Shown here in pieces: positions 8,100-15,374 of a stretch of 37,011 bases of DNA. The position numbers and the translations under genes are program-made. The notes under the pieces were generated by a model. The model was given only the letters and a program-made list of their open reading frames with translations. It was not told the DNA's origin and made no database searches. How positions within the stretch are numbered: the first letter of the stretch is position 1; every line of letters begins with the position of its first letter. This stretch comes from Alcaligenaceae bacterium (GTDB taxonomy: Bacteria; Pseudomonadota; Gammaproteobacteria; Burkholderiales; Burkholderiaceae_B): the NCBI GenBank assembly GCA_947484295.1, contig CANKOW010000007.1, positions 1 through 37,011 on the forward strand, read 5' to 3'.

Positions 8100-8151
8100 A
8101 ACTTTTTTACGTTAAATCAATCCCTAACTTTTTTACGTTAAATCAATACCT
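8100..8151. repeat. Two 26-bp tandem direct repeats upstream of a Bug receptor gene
   Basis: The 26-bp unit occurs at 8100-8125 and 8126-8151 with one mismatch, the first 22 bases being identical. It sits 40-90 bases upstream of the receptor start at 8061 on the minus strand, within the 120-bp gap between two receptor genes. Read on the minus strand each copy carries TTGATTTAACG, so the repeats may be operators or duplicated promoter elements. No clear -10 box could be assigned. Confidence 0.85.
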
Positions 8152-8181
8152 ATGTTTGCGATGAACTGCCCTACCCACTCT

Positions 8182-9159
8182 TTACTTTGGTTTGAGGCCG
8201 GCCTCTTTAGCAATCTTGGCAAAGCGCGCGATTTCTTCAAGTTGATACTGTCTCATTTTTTCAGCCTTTAGGGGCATCAACTCAACCAACACTTGGTCTG
8301 CATATTCTTTTGCCAACGGTGTGGCCAAGATGGCTTGAAGCGTCTCTTCTAGTTTATTGGTAATGCTATCAGGCGTGTCGCTTCGAACGTAAAACGATGT
8401 CCAGGTGTAATTTGTAAACTCTGGAAAACCACTTTCAGCGATCGTCGGCACGTCTGGAAAATCTGGGTGGCGCTGATCGGATGATAACGCCAGGGCCCTG
8501 TACTTACCTGCTTTCAATAGCGGCGCAGCACCGTTAAAACTCACGATACCAAAATCTAACTGGTCGCCCTGTAGACTGACCATAATCTCGCCTAGGCCCT
8601 TGTACAAAATATTTTCAAATTTCACGTCTGCTACGTTGGCTAACCAGGCAAGCGCCAACTCATATCCTAACGCATAGGTACCGCCATTCAGTGGCACGGG
8701 TGAGGTCTTAGCCGCGGTAAGAAGTTCGGTGAACGATTTATATTTTGAATCTTTTCCGACCACAATCGCATTCACGCCACGCGTCAAGCCACCAATCGGT
8801 TTGAAGTCTTTGACTGCATCGTACGTGAGCTCTTTGAGCATAATTGGGTTCACCGCCATCAGTGAGTTACTACCCATCAAAATCGTATATCCGTCGGCTG
8901 GCGCAGCCTTCACGGTGTTCATCGCCAACATACCCGCAGCGCCGGTTCTGTTTTCAACTAAAAAATTTTGGCCTAAACTTTTTGCCAGCAAGTCACCAAA
9001 AAAACGCGAGGCATGGTCGGCTCCGCTGCCTGCCGAGAAAGGCACAATCACTTTCACCGAGCGATTCGGATAATCACTTTTTTGCGCGTGGCTAAGGCTG
9101 GGCATCACACCCAGCCCAAAGCATAAGCCTAGGCAGACGCTATATAAAAAATATTTCAT
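8182..9159 (-). CDS. Bug-family TTT periplasmic substrate-binding protein
   Basis: This 325-aa receptor has a Sec signal peptide (hydrophobic residues 4-20, cleavage probably after SHA, residues 23-25). The mature start YPNRSVKVIVPFSAGSGADH, then PADGYTILMGSNSL, ILYKGLGEIMVSLQGDQLDFG and FPDVPTIAESGFP, are typical of the TctC/Bug fold. Its ATG overlaps the TGA of the CoA-transferase gene (ATGA), so translation is probably coupled. The tight link to a CoA-transferase suggests that the imported acid is activated by CoA transfer. Confidence 0.93.
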   Translation of the reverse strand: MKYFLYSVCLGLCFGLGVMPSLSHAQKSDYPNRSVKVIVPFSAGSGADHASRFFGDLLAKSLGQNFLVENRTGAAGMLAMNTVKAAPADGYTILMGSNSLMAVNPIMLKELTYDAVKDFKPIGGLTRGVNAIVVGKDSKYKSFTELLTAAKTSPVPLNGGTYALGYELALAWLANVADVKFENILYKGLGEIMVSLQGDQLDFGIVSFNGAAPLLKAGKYRALALSSDQRHPDFPDVPTIAESGFPEFTNYTWTSFYVRSDTPDSITNKLEETLQAILATPLAKEYADQVLVELMPLKAEKMRQYQLEEIARFAKIAKEAGLKPK

Positions 9160-10379
9160 ATCACGCCTTCTTTATACAAAGCCTCGAGCTCAGCCTCTGA
9201 CAGCCCCAGCCAGCCCGAATAAATCTCTTTGTTGTGTTGGCCAAGGTCTGGGCTTGCGATTGTGTTAACACGATCGGCCCCGTGAATGATTAAGGGGGTA
9301 TGTGGCAACACCACACGACCTAACTCTTTGTCGTCAAACCATTCAAGCACGCCACGCTCGTGCATGTGTTTGTCGTTCATCACTTCAAGCAAGTCGCGCA
9401 CTGGCGCTGCCGGAAAGCCGTGTTTTTTACTTAGAGCAAAGAGCTCTGCGCGTGGCAGGCTTTCTGTCCAACGGGTGATTTCATCGTCGGTCGCAGAAAT
9501 ATTTTCAACACGTAATTTGTTGCTCTCAAAACGAGGATCTGTACTGAGATCCTCGCGACCCATTGCCGCCAACAAGTGAAGCCAATGCGGTTCGGTGACG
9601 CAAACAATCGCAATGTAGCCATCTTTGGCTGGGTAAACGTTATACGGCGCTAACGCAAGCCCACCATGGCGGTTACCCACACGCGGTGGCACCACCCCAA
9701 CAGATTTATGGGTGATGCCCATGTTCGACGCAAGCGTTGGATAGGCCGTTTCTTGCATCGACACTTCAACCAAGCGCCCTTGCCCCGTTTGCGAACGTTC
9801 GTAAAGGGCCGTCATGATGCCTGCGTAGAGATGCACCCCGCTTAAGAAATCAACAATCGAGGCGCCGGCACGCAACGGTGGGCCATCGGGCGTACCCGTG
9901 ACACTCATGATGCCCGAGGCAGCTTGAATCGTGACATCCATTGCCAAGTTGTCGCGATCAGGGCCAGACAAACCATAGCCGGTACCCGAGCCATAAATCA
10001 AACGCGGATTGAGTTCGTGCAAGACCGACCAACCCACGCCTAGACGATCCATCACGCCTGGTGCAAAGTTTTCAACCACGATGTCAGCGCGTTTGACCAA
10101 CTCTTTGAAAAGGTCGCGACCCTTAGCCGTTTTTAAATTTAAGGTGATGCCGCGCTTATTGGTGTTAAGCATGGCCATCGGCAACGAGGCACCACCACTG
10201 ACCTTGGCGCGAATCCGTGAGGGCTCTCCGTTGAGCGGTTCAATCTTGATGACATCAGCGCCCGCTTTCGCCATCAAAAATGTCGCGTACGGGCCTTGAT
10301 AAATTTGCGTCAAATCTATGACCGTAATCCCGGCTAAAGGAGTATTGACGCGAGCGGCTTGTGGCGTTGCGTTTGCCAT
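9156..10379 (-). CDS. CaiB/BaiF (class III) CoA-transferase
   Basis: This 407-aa family III CoA-transferase moves CoA from a donor thioester to a carboxylic acid through an aspartyl-CoA intermediate. Visible motifs are LAGITVIDLTQIYQGPYA, DVIKIEPLNGEPSR, NTNKRGITLNLKT and ADIVVENFAPGVMDRLG. Next comes GYGLSGPDRDNLAMDVTIQA, where Asp148 fits the catalytic Asp of formyl-CoA transferase, and then GTPDGPPLRAG. I chose ATG 10379, which follows the acyl-CoA dehydrogenase stop by one base and has an AAAGAGG ribosome site within that gene. A longer frame to 10412 only adds basic non-homologous residues. It is the second gene of the operon. Its likely role is to activate the acid delivered by the adjacent receptor(s). 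Confidence 0.93.
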   Translation of the reverse strand: MANATPQAARVNTPLAGITVIDLTQIYQGPYATFLMAKAGADVIKIEPLNGEPSRIRAKVSGGASLPMAMLNTNKRGITLNLKTAKGRDLFKELVKRADIVVENFAPGVMDRLGVGWSVLHELNPRLIYGSGTGYGLSGPDRDNLAMDVTIQAASGIMSVTGTPDGPPLRAGASIVDFLSGVHLYAGIMTALYERSQTGQGRLVEVSMQETAYPTLASNMGITHKSVGVVPPRVGNRHGGLALAPYNVYPAKDGYIAIVCVTEPHWLHLLAAMGREDLSTDPRFESNKLRVENISATDDEITRWTESLPRAELFALSKKHGFPAAPVRDLLEVMNDKHMHERGVLEWFDDKELGRVVLPHTPLIIHGADRVNTIASPDLGQHNKEIYSGWLGLSEAELEALYKEGVI

Positions 10380-10380
10380 C

Positions 10381-11559
10381 TTAGCGGGCCTCTTTGAGAA
10401 TCTTTTTCGCAAGCGACATACGGTGAACTTCAGAAGGGCCCTCGTACACGCGCATCACCCGCACACGCTGCGCCATCAGCTGCAAAGGCAGCTCTTTGGT
10501 CACGCCCATGGCGCCAAGAGTTTGCATCGCGTGGTCAAGGACCTCGGCGGCCATCTCGGTGGCATACACCTTGATCATCGAGGCCTCAGTACGCACATCG
10601 ATGCCTTGATCTTGCTTACGCGCGGCATCCTGCACCATCAAGCGACAGGCGTGCATCTTCATGGCGGCATCGGCAATCCACCATTGCACCGCCTGACGAT
10701 CTGACAATAGCGCACCGAAGGTTGTGCGTTGCTTGGCGTGACTGCACATCATGTCTAAGGCACGGCGGCACATGCCGATACACCACGTACCAATTTGCAA
10801 ACGACGAACCACCAAGCGCAATTGCATGGGCGCAAAGCCAGCGCCAATCTCGCCTAAGACGTTTTCAGCTGGGATACGGCAATCTTCAAATACAAGTTCA
10901 TACGTGCGGTGACCGCCAAGCATCGGGATCTCGCGCAAAATCTCGAAGCCGGGTGTATTTTTTTCAACGATGAAGGCGGTAATACCTTCGTGGCGTTTAC
11001 CTGCGCCGACCCGTGCCATCACGATGACAAAATCAGCAGAGGGTACTTTGCTGACCCAAATTTTACGACCGTTAATCACCCACTCATCACCCACTTTTTC
11101 AGCGCGTGTAATCATGCCAGACGGATCGCCGCCCGCATTGGGTTCAGAAATCGCAATCGCAGATTTTGCGGTGCCTGCGGCGTAGGGCTCAAGGTATTTC
11201 TTTTTTTGCTCGGGGGTACCGACAGCCAGCAGCATATGCATGTTGGGTGAGTCTGGCGGAAACACAAAAGGCGTCACCGTGCGGCCCAATTCTTCATTAA
11301 GCGCCATCCAGGTGGTGGCTGACAAATTGGCACCGCCAAGCTCTTCGGGGGCATCCAAGGCCCACAGGCCCAATTCTTTACATTTTTTTAATAACGGCGC
11401 CTCTTCTTCAGGCAGCAATTTCAACGGCTCAGCCTTGATTTCGCGTGCTATCACGGCTGCCTCAAGGGGCATTAACTCTTGGTCAACAAACTTTGCCACC
11501 AGATCGATGATCATGCGTGCGTCGTCGGCTTGTTCTGCAGTACTTTGCTCTTGGCTCAC
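10381..11559 (-). CDS. Acyl-CoA dehydrogenase (CaiA-like)
   Basis: This 392-aa flavoprotein oxidises an acyl-CoA to the enoyl-CoA and passes electrons to an electron-transfer flavoprotein. Domains run in the usual order: alpha-helical N-terminal, beta middle with AIAISEPNAGGDPSGM and WVINGRKIWVSKV (FAD/substrate loop), then C-terminal helices with QRTTFGALLSDRQAVQW and YEGPSEVHRMSLAKKIL, in which Glu373 fits the catalytic base. The start is a GTG at 11559 with a strong AAGGAG site 5 bases upstream. It is the first gene of a minus-strand operon and is divergent from the selenoprotein genes. Together with the CoA-transferase and crotonase it makes a beta-oxidation-like module, probably for a branched, aromatic or dicarboxylic acid. 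Confidence 0.93.
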   Translation of the reverse strand: MSQEQSTAEQADDARMIIDLVAKFVDQELMPLEAAVIAREIKAEPLKLLPEEEAPLLKKCKELGLWALDAPEELGGANLSATTWMALNEELGRTVTPFVFPPDSPNMHMLLAVGTPEQKKKYLEPYAAGTAKSAIAISEPNAGGDPSGMITRAEKVGDEWVINGRKIWVSKVPSADFVIVMARVGAGKRHEGITAFIVEKNTPGFEILREIPMLGGHRTYELVFEDCRIPAENVLGEIGAGFAPMQLRLVVRRLQIGTWCIGMCRRALDMMCSHAKQRTTFGALLSDRQAVQWWIADAAMKMHACRLMVQDAARKQDQGIDVRTEASMIKVYATEMAAEVLDHAMQTLGAMGVTKELPLQLMAQRVRVMRVYEGPSEVHRMSLAKKILKEAR

Positions 11560-11788
11560 CCTACTCTCCTTATACGATAGCCACTATCTTAGCTGATTGG
11601 ACCACCTCTGTTGCGCTTGCCCCCGCTCAGACTGACTCGGTTGGGTCGGACTCCTGCCTTAGTTGCGCGTCGCTCTGCTGTAACCTATGCTTGGTTTATA
11701 AAAACGACAGGCATAATTTTATAAAAACTCAAGCGTTGGGTGGGACTGCACCGCTGGCGCCAGGCCGTTAAAAACACCGGAGAACAGT
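11560..11788. promoter_or_regulatory. Divergent regulatory region between the CoA operon and the selenoprotein operon
   Basis: These 229 bases must hold promoters for both directions. An 11-bp direct repeat TTTATAAAAAC occurs at 11695-11705 and 11718-11728, with CATAAT between (11712-11717). On the plus strand TTGGTT (11691-11696) and CATAAT could act as -35/-10 with a short 15-bp spacer. The plus gene has a GGAG ribosome site 8 bases before ATG 11789. No regulator gene is adjacent. Promoter positions are a weak prediction. Confidence 0.4.
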
Positions 11789-13507
11789 ATGACAACTCTG
11801 CCAAACGATGGCTATTACGAAGTTTTGTGGCCCCGTAGCCCAATGCAAGTTCAGGGAAAATCCTTGGCAAAACGCCTGGATACGCTCGCGGGCAAAACGA
11901 TTGTTCAGCTTTGGGACTACGTGTTTAAAGGCGACCAAGTGTTTGCTGCGCTCGAAGACAGCCTAAAGGAAAAATACCCAGGGGTTAACTTCGTACACTG
12001 GAGCGTACTGGGCAATACGCACGGCCCAGACGAGCGTCAGATTTTGGCCGATTTACCTCGCCGCCTCAAAGAGTTTAAGGCTGATGCAGTGATTTCAGGG
12101 ATGGGTTGCTGAGGTAGCTGCACGCCCGCCGTGTTGCGGGCGAGTGCAGTCTGTGAAGAGGCTGGCGTGCCAAGCTCTTCTCTTGTGAGTCAGGGCTTTT
12201 TAAAGCTTGCCGAGGCGTCGTCAATTGGTCTAGGCTTGCCCAGCATGCCTGTTGCGTTAGTGCCGGGCCATCCGGGTGCGCAAAGCGCAGCAATGCTGCG
12301 GCGCAATATTCTTGAGGTGACGGCGGCCGAGGTCATTAAAAACCTAACCGACGCCACCGGAACCGGTGCGCAGTCTTCTGAACCCCAGGCGCAAGACGTG
12401 GTGTTCAAAGGCGGCTTTGACGCCGTCAATCAGTTCTTTTTAAAAAACGAATGGAGTGATGGTTTACCGGTTGTCCCCCCAACACGTGCCAAAGTGCAAG
12501 AATTTTTAAACTATACCGACCGTGCACCGACCGACGTCTTGGGTGTGCTGTTACCCGACAATCGCGCCGCTACCGTCTGGAGCATCGCCGTCAATGGCGT
12601 CATGGCCGGTTGTCGCCCAACGTACATGCCGATTTTAGTTGCGCTTGTTCAGGCCATGGCTGATCCAGCTTACGGTGTTGAGCACAGCGGCAATACCCCG
12701 GGCGGCGAGACCCTAATTATTTTGAACGGTCCCATTGTTCAACAGCTCGGATTTAACTACACAGAAAACGTCTTGCGTGATGGCTTTCAACCGAACACCT
12801 CAGTTGGCCGATTTTGGCGCCTGTACTTGCGCAATGTGGCTGGCTTTTTATTGCATAAAAACGATAAAGCCACGTTTGGAAACACTTGGCGTGTGGTCGC
12901 AGCAGAAAATGAAGAGGTGCTTAAAGCGATTGGCTGGAGCCCAACCAGTGTAGAGATGGGTTTCAAAGATACCGACAACACTGTCACGATTGCGCGCTAT
13001 ACGGGTGGCAACGTGATTGCGTCGGTTTCAGGCAGTACTCCTGAAGAGATCATGCCAATCATTGCCGATGCGGTCACGCGACAAAATTCGTGGCAGATTA
13101 CCTTTACCGTAGGTGGGGCCTACGGTACGCTTCGGCCGTTAGTGTTACTTAGCCCTATTCTGGCTGAGGCCATCGCCCAAGGCGGCTGGTCTAAACAAGA
13201 CGTCAAACAGTATTTGTTTGAACATGCACGACTCCCCGCGTGGAAGTTTGAACATATGCTGCGTGTCTGGGCCGACAAGCCGATCTGGAACCTGACCGAA
13301 GAATATGCGGCGGGTCGTATCCCGAAAGTGTTTTGTGAGTCTGACGACCCAAATCGCCTGGTGCCCTTAATCACTTGCGCTGACGATTTCATGATTGCAG
13401 TCACGGGTGACCCGCTGCGAACCAATGCGTATGTGTTTGCGCACAATGGGCGACTCGGCTACCCCGTCGGGAAATTGATCGATTTACCGGCAAGTTGGCA
13501 TTTTTAA
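11789..13507 (+). CDS. UGSC-motif selenoprotein fused to a second domain (Sec108 encoded by in-frame TGA)
   Basis: This is one continuous 572-aa gene if the TGA at 12110-12112 is read as selenocysteine. A standard gene caller would give two pieces (11789-12112 and about 12131-13507) in the same frame. Around the TGA the protein reads ISGMGC-U-GSCTPAVL, with Cys107 next to Sec108 and Cys111 forming a U-x-x-C redox motif. A SECIS-like hairpin follows directly. Residues 1-190 are homologous to the second selenoprotein at 13610. Shared features are LAxRL..L.GK, (P/A)D-(A/L), the UGSC loop and SxGLGLPS-type residues. Residues about 215-572 form a separate domain of unknown function homologous to the protein at 14331: W222-S-D-G-L-P, VMAGC(275)RPTYMP, NGPI and ENEE (373-376). 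The terminal stop is TAA. No signal peptide or membrane segment is visible, so it is cytosolic. The function is unknown; a thiol/selenol redox or reductase role is inferred. Confidence 0.92.
12110..12112 (+). other. Selenocysteine (UGA) recoding site, Sec108
   Basis: The TGA is in frame 2, like the upstream start (11789) and the downstream open frame to 13507. Homology to the second selenoprotein continues across it, and the residues after it are G-S-C. The SECIS hairpin and selB downstream support recoding over termination. Confidence 0.92.
12117..12150 (+). promoter_or_regulatory. Predicted bacterial SECIS element of the first selenoprotein
   Basis: The upper stem GCCCGC (12124-12129) pairs with GCGGGC (12136-12141) around the loop CGTGTT. 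A two-base GA bulge (12142-12143) sits on the 3' side, and the lower stem CTGCAC (12118-12123) pairs with GTGCAG (12144-12149), extended by a G-T wobble. The loop starts 17 nt after the TGA, within the range expected for bacterial SECIS, and has a G at its second position. SelB would bind this hairpin in the mRNA, which is also translated. Confidence 0.85.
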
Positions 13508-13609
13508 ATCCGATTGACAAACCGTTCACGCATTTGATCGATTGAACGTCCAGTGCACTTTTTTTATTTTGTTAGGTCTAGAATAGAAATACAAAGACAG
13601 GAGTTAATC
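13508..13609 (+). promoter_or_regulatory. Leader of the second selenoprotein gene
   Basis: This 102-bp spacer contains TTGACA near 13514-13519 and TAGAAT at 13579-13584, but these are too far apart to be one promoter, and no well-spaced pair is visible. CAGGAG at 13598-13603 is a good ribosome site for ATG 13610. The T-rich tract at 13559-13570 may mark promoter or processing activity. Confidence 0.35.
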
Positions 13610-14224
13610 ATGAACGCTGAAAACAAGATGAACATGCACGGGCTGCGCGTGCTCCATCCCGCGGTCGAATCGCACACGCCGGTTAAAAACCCGCATGACT
13701 TAATCCCTGAAGGCGGCAAAGCACAGGGGCTGCGTCACCTCGCCCCTCGCCTGTCAAGTCTTAAAGGCAAGCGCTTGGCCCTCTTGGATAACAATAAGGT
13801 CAACGCCCGCGAGCTCTTAACTGCGTTTGGTAAGCAATTGCAACTTCAGCACGGTGTGGCTGACATCAAAATGTGGCGCAAACCCACTTCGGCAGCGCCG
13901 GCGCCGTTTATCGCAGAGATCACTGCATGGAAACCCGATCTGATGCTCACGGCCTCAGGCGACTGAGGGTCGTGCTCGTCGTGGAGTGTCCACGACTCGC
14001 ACACGATAGAGTCTCTGGGGATCCCCACAGTGACATTCGTGACGCAGCCCTTTCGAGGGATTGCAGCAACACGTTCAAAATCTTTAGGTCTGCCAAGTTT
14101 GCCGATCCTGTTAATCGATCACCCCTTAGCGAATCGAACTCCCGACGCGATCGACGCGATCGCATTGCAGCGCTTAGTCGATGCCGTGCAGTTTTTAATG
14201 GATGCGCCCACACAGTCAGGCTAG
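13610..14224 (+). CDS. UGSC-motif selenoprotein, single domain (Sec119 encoded by in-frame TGA)
   Basis: The frame opened by ATG 13610 (ribosome site CAGGAG, 6 bases upstream) runs through TGA 13964-13966 and continues to TAG 14222-14224. This gives 204 aa with Sec at residue 119. The motif reads LTASGD-U-GSCSSWSVHD. The part after the TGA would otherwise be lost as a non-coding gap, yet it aligns with the first selenoprotein: U-G-S-C, then an (E/H)-rich helix, GIP, and SLGLPSLPILLIDHP against IGLGLPSMPVALVPGHP. The two proteins are diverged paralogues, this one lacking the C-terminal domain and the extra Cys before Sec. U-x-x-C suggests a selenenylsulfide-forming redox site. The neighbour at 14331 supplies the missing domain as a separate chain. 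No export signal is seen. The exact reaction is unknown. Confidence 0.92.
13964..13966 (+). other. Selenocysteine (UGA) recoding site, Sec119
   Basis: The TGA occupies the same motif position (U-G-S-C) as in the first selenoprotein. Upstream and downstream frames agree, and conserved residues resume directly after it. Confidence 0.92.
13972..14002 (+). promoter_or_regulatory. Predicted bacterial SECIS element of the second selenoprotein
   Basis: The upper stem GTCGTG (13978-13983) pairs with CACGAC (13991-13996) around a GAGTGTC loop. A 2x2 internal loop (TC/TC) separates it from the lower stem GTGC (13972-13975) paired with GCAC (13999-14002). The loop begins 17 nt after the TGA, the same distance as in the first selenoprotein, and both loops contain GTGT although the stems differ in sequence. 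This is the compensatory pattern expected for SelB recognition. Confidence 0.83.
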
Positions 14225-14330
14225 CGCGACGCGAGTATTTGGTTCGAGTGGTGCGCTATGAAGCCGTGACGCACTCGCAACAAGTGTCGGCAATGCCGTT
14301 ACGAATCGTTCAACCCTTGGAGGGCTCGTC

Positions 14331-15371
14331 ATGAGCACCCACGCAACACTGCTAGAGCTTGCCCTGCCCGACGATTCTTTGCAAGATTATTTCGAACAGC
14401 AAGGTTGGACAGACGGCCTACCCATCGTGGCTCCGACTCCAGAACGGGTTGCGGCCATGGTGGCTGGCAGCAGTTTAGTTGGCGATAGCGATATCGCTGC
14501 GATTGCGCCGGGCTACGCGTTATGCAGCGTTGAGAAGTTGGCAATCAATGCCGTCATGGCGGGCTGCAAGCCCAGTTATATGCCAGTGCTTGTGGCCGCA
14601 TTAAAGGCGATGGCAGTGCCTCACTTTAATTTATCTGGTATCCAGTCGACCACACATCCGGTGGCACCGATGTTCGTCGTCAATGGCCCGATTCGTCACG
14701 AGATTGGCTTGAACTGTGGTTCAAATGTGTTTGGTCAGGGCTTTCGTGCCAATGCCACGATCGGACGTGCGTTGCGCTTGGTGCTCATGAATATTGGTCA
14801 AGGGATCCCGGGTAAGACAGACATGGCGACACACGGCACGCCCTGCAAGTTTAGTTTTTGTGCCGGTGAAAACGAAGAACAAAATCCTTGGGATTCGTTT
14901 CATGTTGAACATGGCTTAGCAAAAACGGACAGCAGCGTGTTGGTACACGCGGCCGAAGCACCACACAACGTGCAAGACCACGCAAGCGCCAACGCCTCAG
15001 AACTTTTATTAATGATCTCTGATGTGATGATGACGATTGGCGGCAACAACATGAGTTCGGGTGGAGAAATGCTACTAGTGCTTGGCCCAGAACACGCAGC
15101 GATTCTAGCAAAACACGGCATGAGTAAAGACGATATCCGACAAGACTTACACACGCGTATGCGCCTGCAATTAAGCCGCGTCAGTGAAGGTTGTCAAGAG
15201 TGGTACCGTACCAAACGAAAAACCTTCAATGTGGCGCCCGGCACAACTCATATCCCTTACTTGGACGAGGCCTCGCAAATTCAAATTGTGGTGGCCGGCG
15301 GCCAGGGCTTGCACTCGATGGTGGTGCCAAGCTTTGGGATCTCGCACTTTGTTCTCGAGAAAATCGTCTAG
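14331..15371 (+). CDS. Uncharacterised protein homologous to the C-terminal domain of the first selenoprotein
   Basis: This 346-aa cytosolic protein has a strong GGAGG ribosome site before ATG 14331. It matches residues about 215-470 of the first selenoprotein: W26-T-D-G-L-P-I-V-A-P-T, INAVMAGC(79)KPSYMPVLVA, VNGPI, GFRANATIGRALRL and ENEE at 180-183. The spacing from the Trp to the conserved Cys is 53 residues in both proteins. I do not recognise the domain. The invariant Cys in the AGC(K/R)P loop, the DGLP motif and ENEE are candidate active-site residues. It lies between the stand-alone UGSC selenoprotein and selB (3-nt gap to selB), so it is probably the partner subunit that is fused in the first selenoprotein. 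The stop is TAG. Confidence 0.88.
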   Translation: MSTHATLLELALPDDSLQDYFEQQGWTDGLPIVAPTPERVAAMVAGSSLVGDSDIAAIAPGYALCSVEKLAINAVMAGCKPSYMPVLVAALKAMAVPHFNLSGIQSTTHPVAPMFVVNGPIRHEIGLNCGSNVFGQGFRANATIGRALRLVLMNIGQGIPGKTDMATHGTPCKFSFCAGENEEQNPWDSFHVEHGLAKTDSSVLVHAAEAPHNVQDHASANASELLLMISDVMMTIGGNNMSSGGEMLLVLGPEHAAILAKHGMSKDDIRQDLHTRMRLQLSRVSEGCQEWYRTKRKTFNVAPGTTHIPYLDEASQIQIVVAGGQGLHSMVVPSFGISHFVLEKIV

Positions 15372-15374
15372 AGA

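Noticed and set aside
12131-13507. A separate gene starting at 12131 (TTG in the CGTGTT loop) downstream of the TGA
   Set aside because: The start would lie inside the SECIS hairpin without a ribosome site, and the conserved UGSC residues lie upstream of it in the same frame. A continuous selenoprotein explains the data better.
11789-14224. Both TGA-broken genes as pseudogenes with nonsense mutations
   Set aside because: Two independent breaks at the same motif, intact frames on both sides, hairpins at the same distance and selB in the operon make chance nonsense mutations unlikely.
13873-14334. Long open frame overlapping the second selenoprotein in another frame
   Set aside because: It is Arg/Ser-rich, has no recognisable motifs and is explained as a shadow of the selenoprotein frame; homology to the first selenoprotein is in frame 2.
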